Of a stretch of 61,977 nucleotides of DNA, positions 32,771-41,771 are shown piece by piece. The translations under genes and the position numbers were made by a program. The notes below the pieces were generated by a model. The model was not told where the DNA came from. It saw nothing but the letters and a program-made list of their open reading frames with translations, and made no database searches. This DNA is from Flemingiibacterium sp045636145 (lineage in GTDB: Bacteria; Bacillota; Clostridia; Oscillospirales; CAG-272), in contig JAZTWV010000049.1 of NCBI GenBank assembly GCA_045636145.1, positions 1 to 61,977 of the forward strand. The letters are read 5' to 3'. The first letter of the stretch is position 1; each line of letters starts with the position of its first letter.

Positions 32771-34300
32771 ATGGGTATCGAAGAATTTCCGTCCGAAAAA
32801 TTCACCCCGGTGGGCATAAGCAAAGACGGCACATACGGGAAAATTTCCGAAAAGGGCAGGGGATACTTTAGGGACGCCATGCTCCGATTCAGAAAGAACC
32901 GCTCCTCTGTTGCGGCGGCGTATATTATACTGTTTCTTTTGCTGTTTGCCCTGTTTTCACCTATTATATCCCCCTACGGTATAAACGATAAGGATACGGT
33001 CTATACGGGATTTCCACCGTATCTTGAAAAGGCGTCGTGGCTTCCCCTCGGACTTTTTGACGGCGGCACCGTGCGTACAGGTCAGAGCGAAGCACAGCTT
33101 GCGGCGCTTAGAGCAATCGGTGAGGAGACGGGAATGGACCCTGTTATAAAAATAAAGGACAGGGAGGAGACCGTCACCAAATTTCGCGGTGAGGAGCGAA
33201 GAACGGTAACATATGCGCTTCGGGTAAACAAATATTATGAAGTGGGAATAATGTTTCGTGTTATGTCACCGGAGGAGTTCCTTCGGATACAGGAGTACCA
33301 GAACAAAACAGGTCTCCAGATAATATATCCCTATACCGACAGGGCACTCATCGGTGCTGCGGCGGCTTCTCCCAATGTGTGGTACAGGGTAAGTGACGCC
33401 AAGGGGACTCCCATGCTTGACAGTGACGGTGAGCTTATCCCTGCGTATTCCACCGATAAGAGCACAGAGGGCGCACCCTATAGCAGCATAAGGATCGAGG
33501 GCGATGACGGCGAGCTTATATACAGCAGGAGAAAGTCGGGTGCTGTTGAGTGCCGCGTGTGCTATTACAACTACTATATTTTTGCAAACGGTCATCCGCC
33601 AACATTTCCGCTCGGCACAAATTCTCTCGGGCAGGATCTTTTTTCAGCTATCGGAATCGGTGCGCGCTTTTCGCTGTTGTTCGCCCTTATCGTGTCCGCA
33701 CTTAATCTTATAATAGGTACGGTTTACGGTGCCGTGCAAGGATATTACGGCGGCACGGTGGACCTTGTGCTTGACCGCGCGGCGGATATTCTGTCGGGAA
33801 TGCCCTTTATAGTGGTCGCAACGCTTTTCCAGCTTCATCTTGCAAGCCGCGTGGGGACGGTTGGCTCGTTTTTGTTTGCCTTTGTGCTCACAGGCTGGAT
33901 AGGTATGGCGGCGCTTACCAGAAAGCAGTTCTACAGATTCAAGGGCCGCGAATTTGTGCTTGCGGCACGAACTCTCGGTGCATCGGACAGACGGCTCATG
34001 GTAAGACACATTTTCCCAAACGCCATCGGCACGCTTATTACAAGCTGTGCCCTTATAATCCCCGGTGTTATTGGCTCTGAGACTACCTTTTCATACCTTG
34101 GGATAATAAATCTCAGTGAGTTTGCCGGTACAAGTCTCGGTACGCTTATGTCACAAGGGCAGACATCAATGACCACATCACCTCACGCTATGCTGTTTCC
34201 GGCACTGTACTTTTCACTGCTTCTTATTTCATTTAATCTTTTCGGAAACGGACTTCGCGATGCCTTTGATCCACGTGTGAGAGGAGCTGAGGATTTATGA
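32771..34300 (+). CDS. oppC: Oligopeptide ABC transporter permease OppC with large external insert
   Basis: 509 aa, against about 300 for ordinary OppC. First membrane segment at about 46-66, then about 210 residues with no hydrophobic helix (70-277), then FPLGTNSLGQDLFSAI and the five remaining segments; the EAA loop REFVLAARTLGASDRRLMVRHI is near 393. The insert lies on the outer face by topology and probably contacts the oversized binding protein. GGGAGGTG precedes the ATG. The last four bases overlap oppD (ATGA). Confidence 0.9.
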   Translation: MGIEEFPSEKFTPVGISKDGTYGKISEKGRGYFRDAMLRFRKNRSSVAAAYIILFLLLFALFSPIISPYGINDKDTVYTGFPPYLEKASWLPLGLFDGGTVRTGQSEAQLAALRAIGEETGMDPVIKIKDREETVTKFRGEERRTVTYALRVNKYYEVGIMFRVMSPEEFLRIQEYQNKTGLQIIYPYTDRALIGAAAASPNVWYRVSDAKGTPMLDSDGELIPAYSTDKSTEGAPYSSIRIEGDDGELIYSRRKSGAVECRVCYYNYYIFANGHPPTFPLGTNSLGQDLFSAIGIGARFSLLFALIVSALNLIIGTVYGAVQGYYGGTVDLVLDRAADILSGMPFIVVATLFQLHLASRVGTVGSFLFAFVLTGWIGMAALTRKQFYRFKGREFVLAARTLGASDRRLMVRHIFPNAIGTLITSCALIIPGVIGSETTFSYLGIINLSEFAGTSLGTLMSQGQTSMTTSPHAMLFPALYFSLLLISFNLFGNGLRDAFDPRVRGAEDL

Positions 34301-35349
34301 CACCGAGACTTTCGGTTAAAGACCTTTATGTCACGTTCCGTACCGCAGGGGGAAAGGTGCACGCGGTGCGCGGAGTCAGCTTCGATGTGGATAGGGGCGA
34401 AACGCTTGCAATCGTCGGTGAATCAGGTTCGGGAAAATCCGTCACCGCCAAGGCGATTCTCGGTATTTTGTCGGGAAACGCATATTTGGAATCGGGAGAG
34501 ATAATCTACGACGGCATGAACCTTGCAAAGCTTCGTGAGAGGGAAATGTGCCGTCTTAGGGGGGACAGGATAGCTATGGTGTTTCAAGACCCAATGTCAA
34601 GCCTTAACCCAATTGTGAAGGTGGGGCGGCAGATTACGGAAGCTATGATATTAAAAAACGGACTAAATAGGCGTGAGGCAAAGGCTCGTGCACTGAAGCT
34701 TATGGAGGAGGTGGGAATCCCCGACCCAATACGGCGTTTCGGGCAGTATCCCTTTGAATTTTCAGGCGGTATGCGGCAGAGGATAGTTATCGCCATAGCA
34801 CTTGCCGCCGACCCGGATGTGCTCATATGCGACGAGCCTACCACCGCCCTTGATGTTTCGGTGCAGGCGCAGATACTTGAGCTTATCGAAAGGCTTAAGC
34901 TGGAGCGGAATCTTTCGGTTATATTTATAACCCACGATCTTGGGGTGGTTGCAAATGTTGCCGACAGAGTGGCGGTGATGTATGCCGGTAAGATCGTTGA
35001 AGTTGGCAGTGCCGAGGACATATTTTACCGTGCTGCCCATCCCTATACGTGGGCACTGCTTTCCTCTATGCCCGATCTTGACACGGAGGATGCACTTGAG
35101 GCGATTCCCGGCACACCGCCAAATATGCTTGATCCACCAAAGGGCGATGCTTTTGCACCGCGAAACCGTTTCGCCATGCAGATAGATTACGAGCGTGAGC
35201 CGCCCATGTTTAAAATTTCCGAAACACACAGTGCCGCCACGTGGCTTCTTCATCCAAAAGCTCCCCATGTGCCTGTTCCGCCTGCCATTGCGGCGCGCAT
35301 AGAACGCATGAAGAATAAAAGGGACGGAGAATCGCACAAGCCGGAATGA
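34297..35349 (+). CDS. oppD: Oligopeptide ABC transporter ATPase OppD
   Basis: 350 aa. Walker A GESGSGKS near residue 46, Q-loop MVFQDPMSSLNP, signature FSGGMRQR, Walker B DVLICDEPTTALD and H-loop ITHD are complete. In the C-terminal oligopeptide domain the four cysteines that bind a [4Fe-4S] cluster in DppD/OppD of other bacteria are replaced: GDAF, PRNR, QIDY and AATW. The same replacement is known in lactococcal-type OppD. Start overlaps the oppC stop, so translation is coupled. Confidence 0.95.
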   Translation: MTPRLSVKDLYVTFRTAGGKVHAVRGVSFDVDRGETLAIVGESGSGKSVTAKAILGILSGNAYLESGEIIYDGMNLAKLREREMCRLRGDRIAMVFQDPMSSLNPIVKVGRQITEAMILKNGLNRREAKARALKLMEEVGIPDPIRRFGQYPFEFSGGMRQRIVIAIALAADPDVLICDEPTTALDVSVQAQILELIERLKLERNLSVIFITHDLGVVANVADRVAVMYAGKIVEVGSAEDIFYRAAHPYTWALLSSMPDLDTEDALEAIPGTPPNMLDPPKGDAFAPRNRFAMQIDYEREPPMFKISETHSAATWLLHPKAPHVPVPPAIAARIERMKNKRDGESHKPE

Positions 35350-35395
35350 CAAATGCGATTTCTGCGGCGCACATCAGAAAGGTATGATTGCAGTT

Positions 35396-36475
35396 ATGGA
35401 GAAGAAGGATATACTTTTAAGAGTTGAGCATCTTTCAAAATACTTCGGTGGGCGAAGAAATGAGTTTCGTGCCGTCGATGATGTGAGCTTTTATATCGAG
35501 CGCGGTGAGGTGTTCGGTCTGGTGGGGGAATCGGGGTGCGGCAAGACTACGGTGGGACGGACGGTTATTGGGCTTTATCCCCCCACCTCAGGGGAAATAT
35601 ACCTTGACGGTGAGCTTATTGCCGTGGGGACACGCTCATATCTTGAAAATATAAAATCTGCAAAAGAGAAGTGCCGACAGGAGCTTGCAGGTGCCACAAC
35701 AAAAGAGGAGCGAATGCGCCATAAAGCGGAGTTTGAGCGCACACTACGTGAAAACCGCACAGCCATAAAGGAAGCGGAACAGAGAGTTCGAAAAAGCGGT
35801 GATATCACATCAAGAATACAGATGATATTCCAGGACCCATCGGCGTCCCTTGATCCGCGTATGACTGTTCGCGAGATAATTGCGGAGGGACTTGTCATAA
35901 GAGGCGGATACCAAAAGGAAGAGATCGAGCGGCACGTTATGGAGATGCTGGAGCTTGTGGGTTTACTTCCGGAGCACGCATCCCGTTATCCCCACGAGTT
36001 TTCCGGCGGTCAGCGGCAGAGGATAGGCATTGCAAGAGCGGTGATAATGTCCCCGGAGCTTATAATCGCGGACGAGCCTGTATCGGCGCTTGATGTTTCG
36101 GTGCAGGCACAGGTTATAAATCTCCTTGACGATCTTCGCCGCAGATTCGGTATGGCGGTGCTGTTTGTGGCACACGATCTGTCTGTGGTGAAATATTTTT
36201 GTGATCGCATCGGAGTAATGTATTTCGGAAAAATAGTCGAGTGCGCACCGTCGGATGAGCTTTTTAAAAATCCGCTCCACCCATATACGCGCTCACTTCT
36301 CTCGGCAATTCCGCTTCCCGATCCCATATACGAGCGCGGACGAAAACGCATTATATACGAAGGTGCGGCAGACAGCGACAGTTCCGAGCTACCGCTTATG
36401 CGCGAGGTGTGCTGTGGGCATTTTGTAATGTGCACAGAGAGCGAATTTAAAAAATATCGGGAGGAAACCAAATGA
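35396..36475 (+). CDS. oppF: Oligopeptide ABC transporter ATPase OppF
   Basis: 359 aa from the ATG at 35396; an ATG at 35384 directly abuts AGAAAGG and is less likely. Walker A GESGCGKT, signature FSGGQRQR, Walker B LIIADEPVSALD and H-loop VAHD are intact. Between Walker A and the Q-loop (MIFQDPSASLDPRM) the usual gap of about 45 residues is near 95: a charged, coiled-coil-like insert (KEERMRHKAEFERTLRENR) fills it. The C-terminus ends in MREVCCGHFVMCTESEF, the clostridial form. Confidence 0.93.
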   Translation: MEKKDILLRVEHLSKYFGGRRNEFRAVDDVSFYIERGEVFGLVGESGCGKTTVGRTVIGLYPPTSGEIYLDGELIAVGTRSYLENIKSAKEKCRQELAGATTKEERMRHKAEFERTLRENRTAIKEAEQRVRKSGDITSRIQMIFQDPSASLDPRMTVREIIAEGLVIRGGYQKEEIERHVMEMLELVGLLPEHASRYPHEFSGGQRQRIGIARAVIMSPELIIADEPVSALDVSVQAQVINLLDDLRRRFGMAVLFVAHDLSVVKYFCDRIGVMYFGKIVECAPSDELFKNPLHPYTRSLLSAIPLPDPIYERGRKRIIYEGAADSDSSELPLMREVCCGHFVMCTESEFKKYREETK

Positions 36476-36849
36476 GCGGCACTAAAAAAGGTTTAGTTAT
36501 GAGCATATCTGTGGGAGCGGCAATGGTTATTGCTAACGCTATGGGGAATTTTTCCGCAAACATGGATTTTTCGCAGCTTATCGGCTGGCTGTCGGACTGC
36601 TTTGCAGTCCCCGGAATGCTTCTGACGGGTGCAGGGGTGCTGATACTCATTGCCGAGGGCGGTTTTTTCGATATTTTTTCCTACAGCATAAAAAAGCTTG
36701 TTTCGGGACGTGATTTTGGCGGCGGATACGTCGAATATAAGTGCCGGCGCGAAAAAAAGCGTTTGGCATACAGCCAAACGCTTTTTGTGGGACTATTTTT
36801 TCTTTTTGCTTCCGTAATACTGTGTTTTGTATACGAAATGGCGGTATAA
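36472..36849 (+). CDS. DUF3899 membrane protein
   Basis: 125 aa with three predicted membrane segments (about 8-26, 43-61 and 103-122) and a basic loop CRREKKRLAYSQT between the second and third. This arrangement matches DUF3899 proteins, which often sit beside ABC transporters. The ATG overlaps the oppF stop (ATGA) and has GGGAGG upstream, so it is the last gene of the opp operon. Role unknown. Confidence 0.8.
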   Translation: MSGTKKGLVMSISVGAAMVIANAMGNFSANMDFSQLIGWLSDCFAVPGMLLTGAGVLILIAEGGFFDIFSYSIKKLVSGRDFGGGYVEYKCRREKKRLAYSQTLFVGLFFLFASVILCFVYEMAV

Positions 36850-36853
36850 CCTG

Positions 36854-37435
36854 TTATTTTACCGCGGAAACGGTAATACCGCCAACAATGTCGCCGTCAA
36901 CAATGACGGAAGCGGTAGCTCCCGGAAGAATGTACTTTCTCACACCGAATTCCTCGGTGAATTCTGTTCCGAATATATCCTCAACTTCTGAAACGTCGCT
37001 TCCTATTGTAAGACCGCCCTCAAATGCCGCGGTATCGGAAATGAGAGACAGCTCGGCGATATACTGAGTTTTGTCGGCATTGGGAGATGTGGTTATACAG
37101 AATCCCTCAAAGGTGTACACCTTGTCGTAGCCCTCGTGCACACAACTTGGAGCTTCCATATAGGAAACAGGCTCGCCGAGCTGTGCAAGGATTTCATCAG
37201 TGCCGCCAACAGTCACGGTGATGCCGCCCTCAAGGTTTAATACGGTGCATCCGGGAATCTCATCGGGGATGCTTGTTGTTTCCGTGGTGTCGGTGGAATC
37301 CTCGGTGGATACCGATTCAATTTTGCTTGTGGTATCAGTATTGCCGCTGTCAACATTCTGCTCTGAGGGGTTGTCGCAAGAAACAAGGGTGAGAGTAAGT
37401 GCAAGAATAACTGTCTTTAAAATAAGCTTCTTCAT
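36854..37435 (-). CDS. Hypothetical lipoprotein, last gene of the envelope operon
   Basis: 193 aa. Lipoprotein signal with LTLVSC (Cys20), a Ser/Thr/Asp-rich linker to about residue 60, then a compact domain with VGGTDEILAQLGEP and GLTIGSDVSEVEDIFG. The latter two look like a duplicated 'set point' pattern seen in SmpA/PepSY-like or SIMPL-like small lipoproteins, but I do not assign a family. It begins 20 bases after the transglutaminase gene and is convergent with the opp operon 4 bases away. Confidence 0.75.
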   Translation of the reverse strand: MKKLILKTVILALTLTLVSCDNPSEQNVDSGNTDTTSKIESVSTEDSTDTTETTSIPDEIPGCTVLNLEGGITVTVGGTDEILAQLGEPVSYMEAPSCVHEGYDKVYTFEGFCITTSPNADKTQYIAELSLISDTAAFEGGLTIGSDVSEVEDIFGTEFTEEFGVRKYILPGATASVIVDGDIVGGITVSAVK

Positions 37436-37455
37436 TTTTATCTGTCCTTTCTGTT

Positions 37456-39663
37456 TTACGGTGTTGCAGGATATACGCCTGCCGCGAATTTATAGTAATA
37501 ATCAAGGGTGAACGTTTTTAGCTGACTGTCTGTCAGAAGAAATACCTCAAGCTTGTGGGGAGCGGGCTGTGGGCAGGTATCAAGATGATACCACGAGCCG
37601 CCTACCTTCACAAGATTCCAATAGTGGGGGTTCTTCGGGTCGTTTCTCTGTATTACGGTGTTCTCAATGCCGGCTCTGGTAAGAAGCGAGCTTGCAACGG
37701 CATAATAGGTGTAGCAGTTTCCGTAGTGCTTTGTAAAGCCGGAATACGCCGCTTTATTGAAATAACCCATAAGATAGCTTGTGATGGTGGAATATTTGAG
37801 GTTCTTACGGCACCAATCATATATAGCACGAGCCTTTTCGGTCTCGCTCATGGAGGGGGTTATTATTCCGCTGAGCACCTTGTCTGCCTTTTCGTTGACC
37901 GCTTCGGCAGTCACAGATTTTATGGTGACGGGAGCTGTGTCGGACGCGGTGTTTCCCTCTGCATCCGACGCGGTGTAGGTTACATAATAAGTTCCCGGCG
38001 CATAGATGTTTACGGCGGAGGTGTCCGCTTTGACCGTCAGTCTTCCGTCCTTATCATCGATTGCATAGACGCCGCTTCTAAATGATACGGTATCACCCTC
38101 ATAAGCGGTGATAGCCTTTACGCCGTAAATAACGGGCGGAACATTATCCTCCGAAACCTTAAGGGCAGTGGAGCGGGTGGCAGTGTTTCCGGCTGAGTCG
38201 GTGGCAATAATACTCACAAGTAAACTGCCGGGTCTTGAAACATCGGGAGTATATTCAAACTCGAAGCTTACATCCGTTGCATCCTTGCATTCCACAACAA
38301 GGTCCTCCGGAGAGGGCATAGTGCCGATATAAACGGTCAGTCGTCGAAGTGAAAATTCCGGCGGTATGGTGTCTTCTACAGTGATCTCAAAGGGGATATT
38401 TGAATATTTTCCCACAAGCTCTGTTTCGTGAGTGCCGATATCTAGCCGCTTCGGGTCGAAATTTACGGGAAGCCTTGGGAATCCGTCCCCTGTGCCAAAG
38501 ACAATGGAAAGGGTGTCCGCAAACTCGTCAGCCGATGTTCCGGCTTCAACAACAATGCCAGACTTCACGCCGTGGACATTTATATTTGCGGTGTAGCTTG
38601 AATTGTTGCCGTATTCATCCTCAAGGATTATTTCATAGGCGGTGTGTCCGATTTTTGAAAAATCAAGGTCGGGAACACACTTTATATTCACCTCGGAGAT
38701 ATCCTCAACGTCCGTTACAATCTCATTTATGTCAACGCTTTGACCCGAAAGCAGGTCAAAGGAATGAACCGTTGCCAGCGGAGGGGTGGTGTCATTGATA
38801 TTTACGCCGATGGCACAGCGCATCCCGTCAAGATATCCCCATGCGCGGTAGCTTCCGCAGGTATCAAAATTGACACCTGTGAGATCAAGTGCATCAATTC
38901 CAAAGAGAGAAGTGAGCCTTGCTTTCATGAAATCGGGAGTTATTCCGTGCTCAAAGCTGCGGTCTGTAAGAGTATCGCTGACACGATAATATCCTGTGAC
39001 GGTTACTTCGTTTTTGCCCTCGTCCGTGGCGATAATCTCAACGCTTCCGTCAGCCGCCGTATCCGGTACAGAGGCAAATTCGCACTGTACCGACGTGCTG
39101 TCATTTACCGATCTGATAAAATCGGTGGGGGAGGGGAGTGTGCCGCGTGGAATCAGCACCTCGTCAAACAGATAGACATCGGGAGGTGTCGTGTCACGCA
39201 CGATCACCGAGGTGTTTAATGGAATCTTACCAAATAACAGCAGTTTTACCTTGTGAGTACCGACAGTACCTGTGTCAATGGCGGTAAGATCGGAGTCTAC
39301 GGTGTAAAGCTCTGATATGAGCGGCAGTTTGTCTGCGCGAACACTAACTGAATCTCCTGCCTCGGTGTACTGCGGAAGCAGTCCGACTGCAAGAATGACG
39401 GCGGCACACAAAATAATGACTGCTGCGCAGATAAACAACGCCGCGAGTGCCTTTTTGGGAGATTTTTTCTCGTTTCCAGAGGGAGTATCATCCTCTGAGG
39501 TTTCCGCCGGTGTTTCTTCGGAAGCTTCTTCGGTGGTTTCCTCTGAAGCTTCCTCGGAGATTTCCTGTGTGGGAATCTGCTCATCGGTCACAGCTTCCTC
39601 AGCCGTGTCTTCCGCTTCCTTTATTTCTTCATCTTCTGTAATAGTTGTCTTGTTTTCGTCCAT
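37456..39663 (-). CDS. Membrane-anchored Ig-like repeat protein with C-terminal transglutaminase domain
   Basis: 735 aa. Residues 1-65 are highly acidic (Glu/Thr repeats, cytoplasmic); one membrane segment at about 70-95; then several Ig-like/DUF5011-type modules (each starting with DTTPP or DTIPPEF-like words) to about residue 590; then a transglutaminase-like domain with the triad Cys in YGNCYTYYAV, His in NPHYWNLV and Asp in YHLDTCP. Such domains act as peptidases or crosslinkers on cell-surface proteins. Fifth gene of the MBOAT operon; its substrate may be envelope proteins handled by the same operon. Confidence 0.88.
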   Translation of the reverse strand: MDENKTTITEDEEIKEAEDTAEEAVTDEQIPTQEISEEASEETTEEASEETPAETSEDDTPSGNEKKSPKKALAALFICAAVIILCAAVILAVGLLPQYTEAGDSVSVRADKLPLISELYTVDSDLTAIDTGTVGTHKVKLLLFGKIPLNTSVIVRDTTPPDVYLFDEVLIPRGTLPSPTDFIRSVNDSTSVQCEFASVPDTAADGSVEIIATDEGKNEVTVTGYYRVSDTLTDRSFEHGITPDFMKARLTSLFGIDALDLTGVNFDTCGSYRAWGYLDGMRCAIGVNINDTTPPLATVHSFDLLSGQSVDINEIVTDVEDISEVNIKCVPDLDFSKIGHTAYEIILEDEYGNNSSYTANINVHGVKSGIVVEAGTSADEFADTLSIVFGTGDGFPRLPVNFDPKRLDIGTHETELVGKYSNIPFEITVEDTIPPEFSLRRLTVYIGTMPSPEDLVVECKDATDVSFEFEYTPDVSRPGSLLVSIIATDSAGNTATRSTALKVSEDNVPPVIYGVKAITAYEGDTVSFRSGVYAIDDKDGRLTVKADTSAVNIYAPGTYYVTYTASDAEGNTASDTAPVTIKSVTAEAVNEKADKVLSGIITPSMSETEKARAIYDWCRKNLKYSTITSYLMGYFNKAAYSGFTKHYGNCYTYYAVASSLLTRAGIENTVIQRNDPKNPHYWNLVKVGGSWYHLDTCPQPAPHKLEVFLLTDSQLKTFTLDYYYKFAAGVYPATP

Positions 39664-39678
39664 ATCTCATCTTCCTAC

Positions 39679-41760
39679 TTAACTTGGAATTCCGTCGCCG
39701 TCTATGTAGACTACGTCGGATCTGTCAATGCCGGCGATACACATAAGTCCTACGTCATAATCACCGATAGCACGCCAATTGTACGGATCGCCCGGATTTC
39801 CGCCGGACTGACCAGAATAAAGCTCGTATGTTCCGTCGGCTCTCTCTGCAACGATTGAAGCACCTCCGGCTTCGATTCGTTTTACATCTGTGAGAGCTTC
39901 AATATCCGAAAGTCCGAGAGAGCGGTATCCGATAACCTCAACGGTGCCGTCTGAGAACAGCAGTACCGTTGACTGATTGCAGGCGGCAACATCTACAACA
40001 TTTCTCCATGCCGCGGTGTTGCACTGACCGCAGGAATTCGAGCCTGCCGCTACAACCGTTCCGTCTGTCTTAAGACCTACGGTGAAGCGCTGACCTGCCG
40101 CAATGGCGGCAATGTTGGTCCACTCGGCGGTGTTTGCCTGAGAATAGGTGTTGTCGCCGTGCACGCTGACAGTGCCGTTTTCGTGAAGCAGTACCGCATG
40201 AGCCTCGCCGAGAGCGATTGCCACAACATCCTTGTAGTCGGGGATGGTGTATGTGGGGGTCACTCCCTTGTGGGGGACTAATTTCACGCTTCCGTTCTTT
40301 GTGAGTATAAGTGTCTCTCTTGCGTTTGTATCAACCGAAACGGCGTTCTTTACATCAATTCCGGGAATCGCTCCGTTTTTGATACGCACCGCACCGGAGT
40401 TCCATATTGCAATTGATTTTGAATGGTAGGAACGCTTTTGCTCGGCGGAGAGCATGGGGTAAACTATTGCAAGCTCTGCTCGCACGCCTGCATCGTCCGG
40501 TTCAACGGCGGTGTTTGAGGGAACTGTGCCGATGAATGTGGGGTATTTGTGAGAAAGATAAATAATTCCCGCGTTATCTCCGAGGGAGGAGAAGCATTCA
40601 AGGGCATTTTTTATAACGTCAGCCTTTGCACGCTTTACGGTGTTTATATTTTCAATCTCGTCTATAAACCAAGCCGCATCGCTGTATCTGTGGTTGTTTG
40701 AGAAGAAGCTGAATGCATTATTGAATATAGTGTCCTCTGTGGCTTTGCGGTCCTCGTCGGAGCGAAGCTCGCTTGCTACTTTGAGTGCATTTGTGAAATC
40801 TCCTCGGGACTCCAGAATACCGATGACAGTGTGTATAATAGAATCGAATTTCTCGCTGTTTTCCGACGTTTTTGCCACTCTCAGCGCAGTCTCGTTGATC
40901 TTGCCCGTGTCGGGGTCGATCACGCTTGCGGCGGCGTAGTCCATTATCATGTCGGTAAATCGCTTCGGAGCACCGTATGCATACACATACGAGGATTCAA
41001 GGTCCCCCTCGGAAAAATAGTGGAGAGACGCTTTTTCGCACACACGCTGAAGCAGTCCGTCGTAATCGGAATCAAGAGCTATCTTATACGCTTCGTTAAA
41101 GCGTGCTTCCTTCATGAGGGCATCCACGGAATTACGCACGCCAAGGTAGCGGTAGAGAAATACGCCGCCGATAGCCTCAATTATCAGCATAAAGGCGAGT
41201 ACCGCCAAAATAACGGCGCGGCGCATATTCTTCTTTTTCTGCCGCTCGTAATCTGTAACGGGATTCGGGGCAGGAGCTTTATCTTCTGCCGAAGCCGTAC
41301 TTGCAGTCGCCGCAGCGGCAGGCTTTTTTACGGGACGGCGTATGTATTTGTACTGTCCTGCTTCAAAGGTCAGCGATTGACCGGAGAGAAGCACGATTTC
41401 GCTTATATAAGCGGAACAGCCGTTATATTTGAGTCCCTCGGGAACATTTCCGCTGACTGTTATTTCGGCACTTGTGTTTATGTCCTCCTCAGCGTAGCGG
41501 AAGCTTCCGAAGCTGTGCTCGCTGTCAGGGGCATATATTGGCATTGAGGAAAAACGGTATCTGAATGTAAGCGACTTTATGGGCATTGACAGATCGCGCT
41601 TTATGACAATGCGCATGATGTCAGAGCCTTCCGCTGTGCTTACAATAGCGATAGAGTATATTGATGCAGGTGGCGTAGTCGCCGGCGGCAGTGCCGGCAC
41701 CGGCATATAAGCAATGCTCTCGCCGCCGGAAAATATGGCAGTATTGTCTGCTTTATTCAT
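39679..41760 (-). CDS. Membrane protein with C-terminal RCC1-like beta-propeller repeats
   Basis: 693 aa. N-terminal beta-rich region (1-150), a linker, one membrane segment at about 180-200, a helical repeat region (about 205-430, TPR/SEL1-like in character: GDFTNALKVASELRSDED), and RCC1-like repeats from about 450 (VVAIALGEAHAVLLHENGTV, IAAIAAGQRFTVGLKTDGTV, VVDVAACNQSTVLLFSDGTV). Such propellers usually bind other proteins. Fourth gene of the operon, 11 and 15 bases from its neighbours. It is probably a scaffold; no catalytic site is visible. Confidence 0.8.
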   Translation of the reverse strand: MNKADNTAIFSGGESIAYMPVPALPPATTPPASIYSIAIVSTAEGSDIMRIVIKRDLSMPIKSLTFRYRFSSMPIYAPDSEHSFGSFRYAEEDINTSAEITVSGNVPEGLKYNGCSAYISEIVLLSGQSLTFEAGQYKYIRRPVKKPAAAATASTASAEDKAPAPNPVTDYERQKKKNMRRAVILAVLAFMLIIEAIGGVFLYRYLGVRNSVDALMKEARFNEAYKIALDSDYDGLLQRVCEKASLHYFSEGDLESSYVYAYGAPKRFTDMIMDYAAASVIDPDTGKINETALRVAKTSENSEKFDSIIHTVIGILESRGDFTNALKVASELRSDEDRKATEDTIFNNAFSFFSNNHRYSDAAWFIDEIENINTVKRAKADVIKNALECFSSLGDNAGIIYLSHKYPTFIGTVPSNTAVEPDDAGVRAELAIVYPMLSAEQKRSYHSKSIAIWNSGAVRIKNGAIPGIDVKNAVSVDTNARETLILTKNGSVKLVPHKGVTPTYTIPDYKDVVAIALGEAHAVLLHENGTVSVHGDNTYSQANTAEWTNIAAIAAGQRFTVGLKTDGTVVAAGSNSCGQCNTAAWRNVVDVAACNQSTVLLFSDGTVEVIGYRSLGLSDIEALTDVKRIEAGGASIVAERADGTYELYSGQSGGNPGDPYNWRAIGDYDVGLMCIAGIDRSDVVYIDGDGIPS

Positions 41761-41771
41761 GACAAGCCTCC

